Program-made: the position numbers and the translations under genes
Notes under the pieces: generated by a model
Databases searched by the model: none
Seen by the model: only the letters and a program-made list of their open reading frames with translations
Told to the model about the DNA's origin: nothing
In this document: piece by piece, positions 38,985 to 47,597 of the stretch
How the letters are laid out: the number at the start of each line of letters is the position of its first letter
How positions within the stretch are numbered: the stretch's first letter is position 1
Assembly: GCF_009708215.1 (NCBI RefSeq)
Contig: NZ_CP046175.1
Span: 2,356,001-2,420,000 of the forward strand
DNA length: 64,000 nucleotides
Origin: Occultella kanbiaonis
GTDB lineage: Bacteria > Actinomycetota > Actinomycetes > Actinomycetales > Beutenbergiaceae
Direction: 5' to 3'

Positions 38985-41708
38985 GTGAACAGCCCGCCCG
39001 GTCCGCACAGCATCGCCATCTCGACCGTGTGCCTCGCCGGCGCTCTCGAGGACAAGTTGGCAGCGGCAGCGGCAGCGGGGTTCACCCGTGTCGAGTTGAT
39101 CGAGTACGACCTGGTCATGTCGTCGTGGTCGCCGCGCCGGCTCGCCGAGGAGGCGGCGGGCATGGGCTTGTCCATCGAGGCGTATCAGCCGTTCCATGTC
39201 GAGGCGATCTCGCCCACTGCGTTCCACGCCACTCTTCGCCGGGCCGAGAGCAAGCTCGAACTCCTGTCTGAGCTCGGCGTTCGGGTGATGGTGTGCTGCG
39301 CGACGAGGACCGCCGACGGTATCGATGACGACGATCTGGCGGCCGATCAGCTGCGTTCGCTGGCGGAACGGGCGGAGGCGCACGGAGTCCGCCTCGCGTA
39401 CGAGGCGGTGCCCTGGGGGCGGCTGCGCACACATGAGGACGCCCTCCGTGTGGTCCGCAAGGCCGACCATCCTGCGCTCGGGCTGTGCCTCGACAGCTTC
39501 CACCTGCTATCGCCGGAGAACGATTCCTCGGCCGTGGAGCGGATCCCCGTCGACCTGGTCTCGCACGTCCAGCTCGCCGACGCCTTCAGACCGAACCTGG
39601 ACGTCCGCGAGTGGAGCCTGCACTACCGGATGTTCCCCGGCCAGGGCGCACTGGACGTCGCGGGCTTCGTCGACCGGCTGCTCGTCAAGGGCTATGGGGG
39701 ATCGATCGCGCTCGAGGTCTTCAACGACGTCTATCAGCAGGAGGACCCACGGCATGCCGCGACCGACGCGATGCGCTCGCTGTTCGCGTTCGCCGAGGCA
39801 CTGGACTCGCGAGCCTCGTTCGGCATTCCTGAGCGGTTCGGCACGGAGGACCTACCGGCGGTGCCCGAGCTGGGGGGCTTCGCGTTCGCGGAACTCGCTC
39901 TGGACGATGTGTCGTCCCCTCTGGTCTCGCGTGCACTGGCCTCACTGGGGTTCGCCCAGGTCGGTCGGCATCGCTCCAAGCCTGTGGAGCTGTGGGAGCA
40001 GGGCGGAGCTCGGGTTCTGCTCAACCTGGCGCCGGAGCGGTCCATCACTCCGGCGACAGCCTCGATCTCTGCGCTGGCGGTCGAGAGTGCCGATCCGGAT
40101 GCCTCGATGCGACGTGCCGAGCGGATGCTCGCACCGGAGCTGGCCAGGCGGCGAGCTCCTGACGAGGCCACCCTGAGCGGTGTCGCCGTGCCCGATGGCA
40201 CCGCGCTGTTCTTCTGTGCTCCCGGAACCGGGAACTCGTGGCGTGACGACTTCGACCCGACCGAGAGAACTGCGGAGCCGTCGCCGTTGCTCACCGGGAT
40301 AGATCACGTGTCGATCACCGAGTCGGTTGACGACTTCGACCAATCGACTCTGTTCTTCCGGTCGGTACTGGGACTCGTTCCGGGAGAGGCGACGGAGGTC
40401 ACGGCGCCCTTCGGGCTGATCCGTGGCTGGTCTGCGAGCGACCCCGGGCGCAACGTCCGCGTGACCCTGAATACAACCGCGCTGCGACGCGGTGACTGGG
40501 CCCCCGGCGTCTCGAGTCCCCAGGTCATCGCCTTCGCCACGGAGGACGCGATCCGGTGCGCAAAGGTCCTCCGTGAGCGGGGTGCGAGGATCCTCGAGAT
40601 CCCACGCAACTACTACGACGACCTCGACGCCCGGATGCCGCTCCCAGCCGAGGTGTTGACGGCGCTGCGTGAGAACTCGGTCGTCTACGATCGCGACTCC
40701 CGCGGCGAGTACCTGCACTTCTTCACGGAGATGCTCGGCTCGCGCGTGATCTTCGAGGTGGTCCAGAGGGTCGAGGGATACGACGGCTACGGCGATCCGC
40801 ACAGCATCCCGTTGCGAATGGCAGCGCACCGCCGTCAGCGGCTGCGCATGCTCGCGAGCGCGCCAACCGTTGCTGAGGCCGACCACTTTCATCGATACTC
40901 GCTCGCACATCTCACCGCGCTCAGCCTGTCGCCCCCGGAGCTGGTGGACGCTGCCGCTGCCGCCGGCTATCGCTATGTGGGACTTCGGATGACGAAGGTC
41001 ACCGCGCAGGAGCCCTACTACCCGCTGCCGTACGATCCGGCACTCATGCGCGCGACGAAGACGCACCTCGCCGCGACCGGCATCGAGGTGCTCGACATCG
41101 AGCTCGCACGGATGACCTCCGGTGACAGCCCCCGCGACTACCTGCGTTTCCTCGAGGCGGGTGCGGAACTCGGAGCGCGTCACGTCATCACCCAGCTACC
41201 CGACGCGGACTTCTCGCGCAAGGCGGCCCGGTTCGCCGAGCTGTGCCAGCTCGCAGCCCCGCTCGGCCTCACCATCGACCTCGAGTTCCCCTCATGGACC
41301 GAGACACCGAACCTGACCGAGGCCAGCAGGGTGCTGCGATCAGCGGATCAACCCAACGCCGGAATGCTCATCGATCTCCTCCACTTCGCCAGATCTCGTT
41401 CGAGCGTGGACGAGTTGCGTGAGCTCCCGCGGGAGTGGTTCCGCTTCGTCCACGTGTGCGATGCCCCGGCCGAGATCCCCGCCACGACTGCCGAGCTCAT
41501 CCACACGGCGCGATTCGAGCGGCTCTTCCCGGGGGAGGGAGGCATCGACATGCACGGCATCCTCGCGGCTCTGCCCGTCGGCATCCCGTACGCGCTCGAG
41601 ATCCCGCGCGCGATGCTGGTGGCGCAGGTCGGGGCCAAGGAGCACGCACGACGGGCGATCGACGCCGCGCGCCGCCACCTCGACGCGGCCGCGGCGATGA
41701 CGGCCTGA
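38985..41708 (+). CDS. Three-domain fusion: dehydroshikimate dehydratase-like barrel, HPPD-like VOC domain, second TIM barrel
   Basis: 907 aa. Residues 1-270 form a xylose-isomerase-like barrel with metal ligands E140 (YEAVPWGR), D170 and H173 (LCLDSFHLL), Q196 (HVQLADA) and E244 (ALEVFND). These match bacterial 3-dehydroshikimate dehydratase, which yields protocatechuate. Residues 435-605 form a 4-hydroxyphenylpyruvate dioxygenase-like domain, as in QuiC-type fusions. H441 and E591 are kept, but the middle His ligand is V514 (SPQVIAF). Residues 637-907 form a further AP-endonuclease-2-type barrel with its own ligand set E767, D797/H800, H823 and E872. The third domain is not part of known QuiC proteins as I know them. 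GTG 38985 follows AAGAAGG by 8 nt. Convergent with tetR; the nearby shikimate dehydrogenase homologue would supply 3-dehydroshikimate. Confidence 0.85.
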   Translation: MNSPPGPHSIAISTVCLAGALEDKLAAAAAAGFTRVELIEYDLVMSSWSPRRLAEEAAGMGLSIEAYQPFHVEAISPTAFHATLRRAESKLELLSELGVRVMVCCATRTADGIDDDDLAADQLRSLAERAEAHGVRLAYEAVPWGRLRTHEDALRVVRKADHPALGLCLDSFHLLSPENDSSAVERIPVDLVSHVQLADAFRPNLDVREWSLHYRMFPGQGALDVAGFVDRLLVKGYGGSIALEVFNDVYQQEDPRHAATDAMRSLFAFAEALDSRASFGIPERFGTEDLPAVPELGGFAFAELALDDVSSPLVSRALASLGFAQVGRHRSKPVELWEQGGARVLLNLAPERSITPATASISALAVESADPDASMRRAERMLAPELARRRAPDEATLSGVAVPDGTALFFCAPGTGNSWRDDFDPTERTAEPSPLLTGIDHVSITESVDDFDQSTLFFRSVLGLVPGEATEVTAPFGLIRGWSASDPGRNVRVTLNTTALRRGDWAPGVSSPQVIAFATEDAIRCAKVLRERGARILEIPRNYYDDLDARMPLPAEVLTALRENSVVYDRDSRGEYLHFFTEMLGSRVIFEVVQRVEGYDGYGDPHSIPLRMAAHRRQRLRMLASAPTVAEADHFHRYSLAHLTALSLSPPELVDAAAAAGYRYVGLRMTKVTAQEPYYPLPYDPALMRATKTHLAATGIEVLDIELARMTSGDSPRDYLRFLEAGAELGARHVITQLPDADFSRKAARFAELCQLAAPLGLTIDLEFPSWTETPNLTEASRVLRSADQPNAGMLIDLLHFARSRSSVDELRELPREWFRFVHVCDAPAEIPATTAELIHTARFERLFPGEGGIDMHGILAALPVGIPYALEIPRAMLVAQVGAKEHARRAIDAARRHLDAAAAMTA

Positions 41709-41749
41709 GGTGCCGCGCCGGCCGTCGTCGGCGTCTTGTCGACCGCCGG

Positions 41750-42424
41750 TCAGGCGGGCTCCGCCGAGCGCCCCTGCGTCATGGTCGCGACGACCATGTC
41801 GCCGATGAGCTGGCGGTGCGAGTCCTGTAACCCCGGCGCGAGCAGGTCGCGTTCGAAGATCGCGGCGAAGGTGTGCCGGTTCGCCACGTGGAAGCACGCG
41901 TACGCACTGATCATCATGTGCACGTCGACGGCATCGATGTCGTCGCGGAACAGGCCCACCCGCACTCCGCGCTCGATGACCTGCTCGAGCAGTGTGATCG
42001 CCGTGACGTTCTCGCGCATGATCGTCTCCGACTGCCGCAGGTGTTCGGCGCGGTGGATGTTCTCGATGCTGACGAGCTTGATGAACGCCTCGTGCGTCGT
42101 GTGATGGTCGTAGGTGGCCTCGGCGAGCCGGCGCAGTGCCTCGTCCGGCGAGAGCTCCTCGATGTCGATCCCGCGCTCCACCCGTCGGATCTGTGCGTAG
42201 ACCCGCTCGAGGACGGTGAGGTACAGGCCTTCCTTGGAGCCGAAGTAGTAGTAGATCATCCGCTTTGTGGTCCGCGTGCGGGCGGCGATGACGTCGACCC
42301 GCGCGCCGGCGTAGCCGTTCGCGGCGAACTCGTCCGTCGCGATCTCGAGGATGTCCGCCTGGGTGCGGGCAGCCCGCCGCTGGCCCGGGCGGACGTCGGC
42401 GACGTGGGCCGAACCTTCCTCCAT
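41750..42424 (-). CDS. TetR/AcrR family regulator
   Basis: This 224-aa protein has an N-terminal helix-turn-helix in ILEIATDEFAANGYAGARVDVIAARTRTT, followed by KRMIYYYFGSKEGLY, the canonical recognition helix of TetR proteins. The rest is an all-helical ligand/dimer domain. The ATG overlaps the stop of the shikimate-dehydrogenase gene (TGATG), so the regulator is translated with the enzyme. Its likely operator is the 24-bp perfect palindrome at 43418-43441 in the divergent promoter region ahead of that operon. Ligand probably an intermediate of the pathway. Confidence 0.88.
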   Translation of the reverse strand: MEEGSAHVADVRPGQRRAARTQADILEIATDEFAANGYAGARVDVIAARTRTTKRMIYYYFGSKEGLYLTVLERVYAQIRRVERGIDIEELSPDEALRRLAEATYDHHTTHEAFIKLVSIENIHRAEHLRQSETIMRENVTAITLLEQVIERGVRVGLFRDDIDAVDVHMMISAYACFHVANRHTFAAIFERDLLAPGLQDSHRQLIGDMVVATMTQGRSAEPA

Positions 42425-43305
42425 CAAGGCCTCCTCCGGCCGCGGGCCCGGTCCTCAGCGCTGGTCAGAATTCGGAAGTGCCGCTCCATACGGTCCCGAT
42501 CGGGCTGCGCGCCGGTGATGATCCGGAGACTAGCGTAGGCCTGCCCGACCGCCATCAGGCCGCCGTCGAGGACGCGATGACCGCGTTCAGCAGCCTGCCG
42601 GAGGAGTTCCGTCTGCAGTGGCCGATACACGACGTCCGACACCCAGGCGTGGGGCTGCAGGAGGCCCACATCGAAGGCGACTCCCGGGTGGTGACGCATC
42701 CCAGTCGGTGTCGCGTGGACGACGCCGGACGCTCGTGCGATCGCGGCGGAGATCTCCCCGGGCGGCCAGGTCCGGACGACCTGGGTCGGGAAACGCGTGC
42801 GCATTCGGGCCGCGAGGTCCTCGCGCCGCGCCTCGTCGACGTCGCAGAGCTCGAGCGTGGCGGTGCCGTGTGACAGCAGCGCGTAGGCGGTCGCTGCGCC
42901 CGCGCCACCGCAGCCGACCTGGACGACGCGTTCGAACGAGGCACCCGGTAGACCGATGATGAGCGCATCGCGGTAGCCCATCCAATCGGTGTTGAACGCG
43001 ACCGTGCGCGAGCCGACGAAGACGACCAGGTTCGCTGCCCGCAGGTGGTCGGCGTCCTCCTCGAGCTCATCCACGACGTCGACCACGCGCTGCTTGCACG
43101 GATGCGTGATGTTCATGGCTGAGAAGCCCTCTTGCCTCGCCTGGATCAGGAGCGAGCCCACGTCGTCCGGCGCTCGTCCGAGCCGGGCCAGGTCGAGGAT
43201 GCGGTACTCGTAGTCGAGAGCCAGCGCCGATGCCTCGGCCTCGTGCATCGGGGGAGTGAGGGACTCGGTGATGCCGGAGCCGATGAGGCCGACGAGATAT
43301 CTCAT
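42424..43305 (-). CDS. Shikimate/quinate dehydrogenase family protein
   Basis: This 293-aa protein of the AroE family would interconvert 3-dehydroshikimate and shikimate (or quinate analogues) with NAD(P)H. The substrate domain has SLTPPMHE and the catalytic Lys71 in NITHPCKQ (usually NVTxPxK). Asp107 follows in FNTDWMGY. The nucleotide-binding loop is VGCGGAGAATAYA, and the C-terminal GxxMxxxQ helix appears as GGLMAVGQAY. Location in a catabolic cluster with its own TetR and a dehydroshikimate dehydratase-like gene suggests catabolic use (QuiB/QsuD-like) rather than aromatic amino acid synthesis. No Shine-Dalgarno was seen before the ATG. Confidence 0.88.
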   Translation of the reverse strand: MRYLVGLIGSGITESLTPPMHEAEASALALDYEYRILDLARLGRAPDDVGSLLIQARQEGFSAMNITHPCKQRVVDVVDELEEDADHLRAANLVVFVGSRTVAFNTDWMGYRDALIIGLPGASFERVVQVGCGGAGAATAYALLSHGTATLELCDVDEARREDLAARMRTRFPTQVVRTWPPGEISAAIARASGVVHATPTGMRHHPGVAFDVGLLQPHAWVSDVVYRPLQTELLRQAAERGHRVLDGGLMAVGQAYASLRIITGAQPDRDRMERHFRILTSAEDRARGRRRP

Positions 43306-43417
43306 GCGGGCGCCAGGTCATGCCTGCGCGCTGCCGTCGCCTGTGTCAACGTGCGCATGGCACCCCTTCTTAGACCTGGTACGGCGGTGACCCCGACCCT
43401 CGGAGCACCGTTGCCTC

Positions 43418-43441
43418 TAAACGTACTAACTAGTACGTTTA
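43418..43441. promoter_or_regulatory. Perfect 24-bp palindromic operator
   Basis: Arms TAAACGTACTA and TAGTACGTTTA are perfectly complementary around a 2-bp AC centre. The size, symmetry and AT-rich arms are typical of TetR-family operators. It is centred in the gap between the aroE-tetR operon (minus) and the iclR pair (plus), and so can control both. Confidence 0.82.
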
Positions 43442-43492
43442 ACAGTGTAGGGCGATCTATGGCGATTCAACCCTCTTGAAGGAAGGCGCTCG

Positions 43493-44251
43493 ATGAAGAG
43501 TCTCGCCGAATGGAACACGTCGGCTACCGCCCCGGTCGCGCCGGTGTCCGTGCTCGGTCGGGTCGTTGCGATCCTCGACGGGGTCAAGGAGAGCGGAGGT
43601 CCGATCTCTATCACGGAGCTCGCCGGGCGGACCGGGATCCCGAAGTCCACCGTCTCCCGGTTGGTCGCCGAGATGGTCGACCGGCGCTATCTGCAACGCG
43701 ACGACGGCGGGGTGACCCTCGGGTTGCGGCTGTTCGAGCTCGGCGCGCGCGCGATCCTGCCCAGGCGTCTGCTGGCGGCTGCGGCACCCGTCATCCGCGC
43801 CCTGCACGACGCCACCGGGGAGAGAATCGGGCTCTGGGTGCAGCAGGGCACGGACATGGTCTCGATCGCCGTGGTCGTCGGGCGCCTGCCGATGCTCCCC
43901 ACCTGTGCCGGTATGCGATCACCCGCACTCACGACGGCGAGCGGCAAGGCGTATCTCGCGTTCTGCGCCGATCAAGCGGTGGTCAGGCGCGTGAGTGCGC
44001 CGCTCATCTCCTCTGCTGCGCACGCGTTCCTCGATGAGCTTGACCAGGTGCGGGAGGAGGTCGTCGCCGTGGACAGGGAGATCTCGTATCCCGGCATCCT
44101 CGCGGTCGCGAGTCCTGTTCTCGGGGCCGACCGGAACGTCGTCGGTGCGCTGTCGATCGCCGCTCCAAGCGGTTCGATGGACGCCGGCCACCTCGCCCCG
44201 TTGATCCGCAGCGCCGGGACTGCTGTCACCCGCCGTCTCGCGGCGGCATGA
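43493..44251 (+). CDS. IclR family regulator 1
   Basis: This 252-aa protein has a winged helix-turn-helix at about residues 20-80, SITELAGRTGIPKSTVSRLVAEMV, preceded by LGRVVAILDGV. The C-terminal IclR effector domain contains TCAGMRSPALTTASGKAYLA and the late SYPGILAVASPVLGAD and GALSIAAP segments. A GAAGGAAGG purine stretch precedes the ATG. The stop overlaps a second IclR gene (ATGA). Its promoter region holds the TetR-type palindrome, so it may be subordinate to TetR. Likely target: the TRAP and acylating-dehydrogenase operons downstream. Confidence 0.88.
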   Translation: MKSLAEWNTSATAPVAPVSVLGRVVAILDGVKESGGPISITELAGRTGIPKSTVSRLVAEMVDRRYLQRDDGGVTLGLRLFELGARAILPRRLLAAAAPVIRALHDATGERIGLWVQQGTDMVSIAVVVGRLPMLPTCAGMRSPALTTASGKAYLAFCADQAVVRRVSAPLISSAAHAFLDELDQVREEVVAVDREISYPGILAVASPVLGADRNVVGALSIAAPSGSMDAGHLAPLIRSAGTAVTRRLAAA

Positions 44252-45105
44252 CGGCCATGCGCACAGCAGGCTGGACGGAGTCCATCAGTGTCCTCGACCG
44301 GATCACGACCGTGTTCGAGGCGTTCGGCGAGACGGAAGGCATGGGAGTCACGGAGCTGGCGCGACGTGCCAACCTGCCGAAGTCGACGGTCTCACGGATC
44401 GCTGCGGACCTCGTCGGCCAACGACTGCTCGACCGCGAGGGCGACGTGCTCCTTCTCGGAGTTCGGCTCTTCGAACTGGGTCAGACGGTCGAGCGCCCGC
44501 GGCGCCTTCGCGCCCTGGCTCATCCCGTCATGACAGAGTTGCGCAACGTCACCGGTCACACCGTGCACCTCGCGGTACTCGACGACCGTGACGTCGTCCT
44601 GCTCTCTGTGGTCCGCGGCAGGACCGACGACGCCTCGTGCGCGGTGGTGGGCAGCCGTCTCCCAGCGCACGCGACCGCGCTCGGCAAGGCACTACTGGCC
44701 TTCTCGCCGTCAGATCGGACCGCGCCCTACCTGCTCGAAGGCGCGTTGCCACGACGCACGCCGAATACGATATGCGACCCGGCAGCGCTCGTTCGTGAGC
44801 TCGGTGAGGTACGGCGCAACGGCGTGGCGTTCGAGCGCGAGGAGTGCGACGCCGGCCGCGCCTGCGTCGCGGGCGCGATCCTCTCGCTGGGCACGGTGCC
44901 GAAGGCGGCGATCTCCGTGACCGGGCCGCCGCCGGTGATCGCTGAGGAGCGCGTCGCTGCCGCCGTTCGCTCCGCGGCGATCACCCTCGGCCGTCGGGTC
45001 GATGCGCGTGAGGATCGCTCACTGGAGGAGACGAAGCGGGTGGGCCATCCCGCACCCACCCGCTCTCCGACCGGTCAGCCTGCGGACTCGCGAATCGCCT
45101 GGTAG
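44248..45105 (+). CDS. IclR family regulator 2, with extended C-terminus
   Basis: This 285-aa protein has the same architecture as IclR 1: helix-turn-helix GVTELARRANLPKSTVSRIAADLV and effector domain with GSRLPAHATALGKALLAF and SLGTVPKAAISVTG. Coupled to IclR 1 by ATGA, so the two are made in similar amounts and might form heterodimers. The final 32 or so residues, from about REDRSLEETKRVG, are not family sequence. They read through a perfect 10-bp hairpin and overlap the convergent dctP stop by 31 bp. The original stop was probably lost. Confidence 0.86.
   Translation: MTAMRTAGWTESISVLDRITTVFEAFGETEGMGVTELARRANLPKSTVSRIAADLVGQRLLDREGDVLLLGVRLFELGQTVERPRRLRALAHPVMTELRNVTGHTVHLAVLDDRDVVLLSVVRGRTDDASCAVVGSRLPAHATALGKALLAFSPSDRTAPYLLEGALPRRTPNTICDPAALVRELGEVRRNGVAFEREECDAGRACVAGAILSLGTVPKAAISVTGPPPVIAEERVAAAVRSAAITLGRRVDAREDRSLEETKRVGHPAPTRSPTGQPADSRIAW
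45035..45064 (-). terminator. Terminator hairpin of the TRAP operon inside the iclR-2 reading frame
   Basis: AGCGGGTGGG (45035-45044) pairs perfectly with 45055-45064 across a 10-nt loop. It lies 11 nt beyond the dctP stop on the minus strand and within the 3' coding part of iclR 2. Confidence 0.65.
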
Positions 45106-46139
45106 GCCTCCAGGCTCTCGCCGGTGAAGTAACTCTCGAAGAACTCCTCGGATTGGCTGATGAAGGCATCAATGTCGATGTCCTCCGTCTCGACGACGGT
45201 GAACGCCGGGTCCGACCTCAGTTCGTCCAGGATCTCCTCTGTCGCCTCTTCGACGCACGTGCGGTTCTCCGGACGGATCTCCCGAATGGTCTCGTCGAGC
45301 ATGGCGGCCTGCTCCTCGCTCAGCTTCTCGTAGGTGGCGTCGCTGACCAGGATCCAGTGGATGCCCACCTGATGGTTGTTCAGGCTCGCCGTGTTGAGTA
45401 CCTCGAAGTAGCTCGAGGACTGCGTCGCCACGATCGGGTTCTCCTGACCGACGGCGATGCCCTGCTGGAGGGCGGTGTAGAGCTCTTCGACGGCCACGGA
45501 GACAGGGTTGGTGACTCCGAGAGCCTCGGCATTGGCGAGGAACTGCGGCGAGTTCGGGAAACGGATCGGCACACCCGCCAGGTCATCCGGGCTGGTGATC
45601 TCGATGTCCGCCGTCGAGAAGGTGCGGCTGCCGAAGAACCAGCCGTCGACGATCGTCACGCCGGTCGCCTCGTGGAAGTTTGTGAAGAGGCCCTCGGAAC
45701 TCTCGTCGATCCACTGGAACGCGTGTTCGACGTCGTTGAAGGCGTAGGACGCGTCGACGACCCCGATCGGCTCGAACGTCGAGCTGAGTGCCGACGCTCC
45801 CTGCAGGTCGATGTCGATGTCGCCGGCCTGCACCTGCGGGAACCGGTCGGCATCAGGGCCGAGCTGACTGGAGGGGTACAGCTCGATCGTGAACCCGACG
45901 TCAGCTGTTTCCAGGCGTTCCTTGAGCAGCTCGACGCCGCAGTAGTAGTTGGGGGTTTGCTCGTTCTGAGAAGTCGCGACACTGAGCGTGACCGGATTGT
46001 TCTCCGAACCGGCCGCGTCCCCCTCGTCCGACGTCTCCTCGGGGCCCGCGCCGCCGCCGGAGCAGGCGGCGACGAGGGTGGCGGTTGCGAGCACCGACGC
46101 GGCGACCAGGCCCCGGCGCCTCGAGCGGGCTGTGCTCAT
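45075..46139 (-). CDS. TRAP transporter substrate-binding lipoprotein (DctP family)
   Basis: This 354-aa protein is the extracytoplasmic receptor of a TRAP transporter, which takes up organic acids using the sodium gradient. It has a basic N-terminus, an LVAAC lipobox near residue 26 and an acidic linker. The DctP fold follows with IELYPSSQLGPDADRFPQVQ, GWFFGSRTFST, and the PDDLAGVPIRFPNSPQF loop whose Arg usually salt-bridges the substrate carboxylate. GTALQQG-like VEELYTALQQGIAVGQENP is also diagnostic. GAGGAG precedes the ATG. It is transcribed last in the dctQ-dctM-dctP order, after a 172-bp gap with hairpins. Substrate unknown; a carboxylate or sulfonate is likely. Confidence 0.92.
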   Translation of the reverse strand: MSTARSRRRGLVAASVLATATLVAACSGGGAGPEETSDEGDAAGSENNPVTLSVATSQNEQTPNYYCGVELLKERLETADVGFTIELYPSSQLGPDADRFPQVQAGDIDIDLQGASALSSTFEPIGVVDASYAFNDVEHAFQWIDESSEGLFTNFHEATGVTIVDGWFFGSRTFSTADIEITSPDDLAGVPIRFPNSPQFLANAEALGVTNPVSVAVEELYTALQQGIAVGQENPIVATQSSSYFEVLNTASLNNHQVGIHWILVSDATYEKLSEEQAAMLDETIREIRPENRTCVEEATEEILDELRSDPAFTVVETEDIDIDAFISQSEEFFESYFTGESLEAYQAIRESAG

Positions 46140-46158
46140 CTGACTCTCCTCTTGTCTG

Positions 46159-46176
46159 TTGCACGCCTTCGTGCAA
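46159..46176. repeat. Hairpin in the dctM-dctP gap
   Basis: TTGCACG and CGTGCAA form a perfect 7-bp stem over a 4-nt loop, about 20 nt ahead of the dctP start. A second small hairpin (CGCCTC/GAGGCG) lies upstream. Such elements may protect or attenuate the message so that the binding protein is made in excess. Confidence 0.45.
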
Positions 46177-46311
46177 GTGCAGGACTTCGAATGCCGGTTG
46201 ATCGCCTCCCAACGAGGCGGTCGTGTGGTCGTACCGACTCTGGCGGAAATCCTTACCTTCTCAAACGGATGTCCCGACGAGTGGAACAGCCTCTGCGACT
46301 TGTGCCGGGTC

Positions 46312-47592
46312 CTAGGTGAGGCCGAGCAGGGTCGGCACGATGGTGACGATCTCCGGGAACAGGGTTAGCAGCAGGAGAACCACGCCGAGGGGAATGAGGA
46401 AGGGGAGGATGCCGCGGAACAGTTCGGCCATGGGCCGTCTGGTGATCGACCCGACAACGAAGAGCACCGCGCCCACGGGTGGTGTCAGGGACCCGATCAT
46501 GAGATTGAGGATCATGATGACGCCGAGGTGGATCGGGTCGATGCCGAACTCGCCGATGATCGGCATGAGGATCGGGACGAGGACGAGGATGACGGGCGGT
46601 GCCTCCAGGAAGATGCCGAGGAGGATCAGGACGACGTTCAGCAGCAGGAGGAAGACGACCGGGTTGTCGGTGAGGCTCGCCAGCCAGTTTCCGAGGGCGC
46701 GCGACACCTGCTCGCGCGCCAGCACCTGACCCATGAGGTTGGAGGCTCCCAGGATCAGCAGGATGCCGCCCGAGACGATGACAGTGTCCTTTGCGGCCAG
46801 CCAGAAGCGCCGTAGCGTGAGCGTCCGGTAGACCACGCCGAGCGCGAGCATGTAGACCGACGCGATGCCGGCGCTCTCCGTGGGAGTGAACCACCCGCTG
46901 AAGATGCCGCCCAGGATGATCACGGGGAGTAGAAGTGGGCCCAGCACGCGCACCGAGGTGTGACGAAGCGTCCCGCCGTCGAAGGGCCGCTTCACCGCGA
47001 TGCCAGGGTGCATCTTGACCCAGACTGCGACGTAGACGGCCAACCCGACCGCCATCAGTCCTGCCGGGAGGATCGACCCCGCGAAGAGCGCCCCGGTCGA
47101 GACGGCGGCAGTCGCCGCGAAGATGACCGCGGGGATGCTGGGTGGCATCACCGTGCTCATGAGCGAGCCCGAGGCGGTGAGGCCGGCCGAGAAGCCGTAG
47201 GGGTACCCCTGCTTGAGCATCTGCGGTATCTGCACCTTGCTCGTCGAAGCAGCGTCGGCGAGCGCTGACCCGCTGATCCACGAGAACCCGATCGCCGTGC
47301 CCAGGTTCACGTACGCGAGATTGCCGGGCAATCGCGGAAGCAGTGCTTTCGCGAAGTCGTACAGCCTGGTGGCGATCCCCAGGTGGTTCGCGATCGTTCC
47401 GACGAACACGAAGAGCGGGACCGCGAGCAGGGGGAAACTGTTGATGCCGTTCAGGACCGACGTGATCGCGTATCCCGGCGACAGGTTGTGGCTGTAGAAA
47501 TACGCCATGCTGGGGGCGATCATTGCGAACGCGACGGGCACCCGGAGCAGCAGCAGGACGACGAGCAGCAGGATGTAGAGCCAGAGATCCAC
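46312..47592 (-). CDS. TRAP transporter large permease (DctM family)
   Basis: This 426-aa protein with about 12 transmembrane segments is the ion-coupled translocation subunit. Family signatures: AVPLFVFVGTIAN, GFSWISGSALADAASTSKV, MPPSIPAVIFAA, FTPTESAGIASVY and a late PPVGAVLFVVGSI. The GTG start lies 5 nt after the dctQ stop behind GGAGGG, which fixes it over several upstream in-frame codons. It forms the membrane complex with DctQ. Confidence 0.95.
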   Translation of the reverse strand: MDLWLYILLLVVLLLLRVPVAFAMIAPSMAYFYSHNLSPGYAITSVLNGINSFPLLAVPLFVFVGTIANHLGIATRLYDFAKALLPRLPGNLAYVNLGTAIGFSWISGSALADAASTSKVQIPQMLKQGYPYGFSAGLTASGSLMSTVMPPSIPAVIFAATAAVSTGALFAGSILPAGLMAVGLAVYVAVWVKMHPGIAVKRPFDGGTLRHTSVRVLGPLLLPVIILGGIFSGWFTPTESAGIASVYMLALGVVYRTLTLRRFWLAAKDTVIVSGGILLILGASNLMGQVLAREQVSRALGNWLASLTDNPVVFLLLLNVVLILLGIFLEAPPVILVLVPILMPIIGEFGIDPIHLGVIMILNLMIGSLTPPVGAVLFVVGSITRRPMAELFRGILPFLIPLGVVLLLLTLFPEIVTIVPTLLGLT

Positions 47593-47597
47593 CGTCC

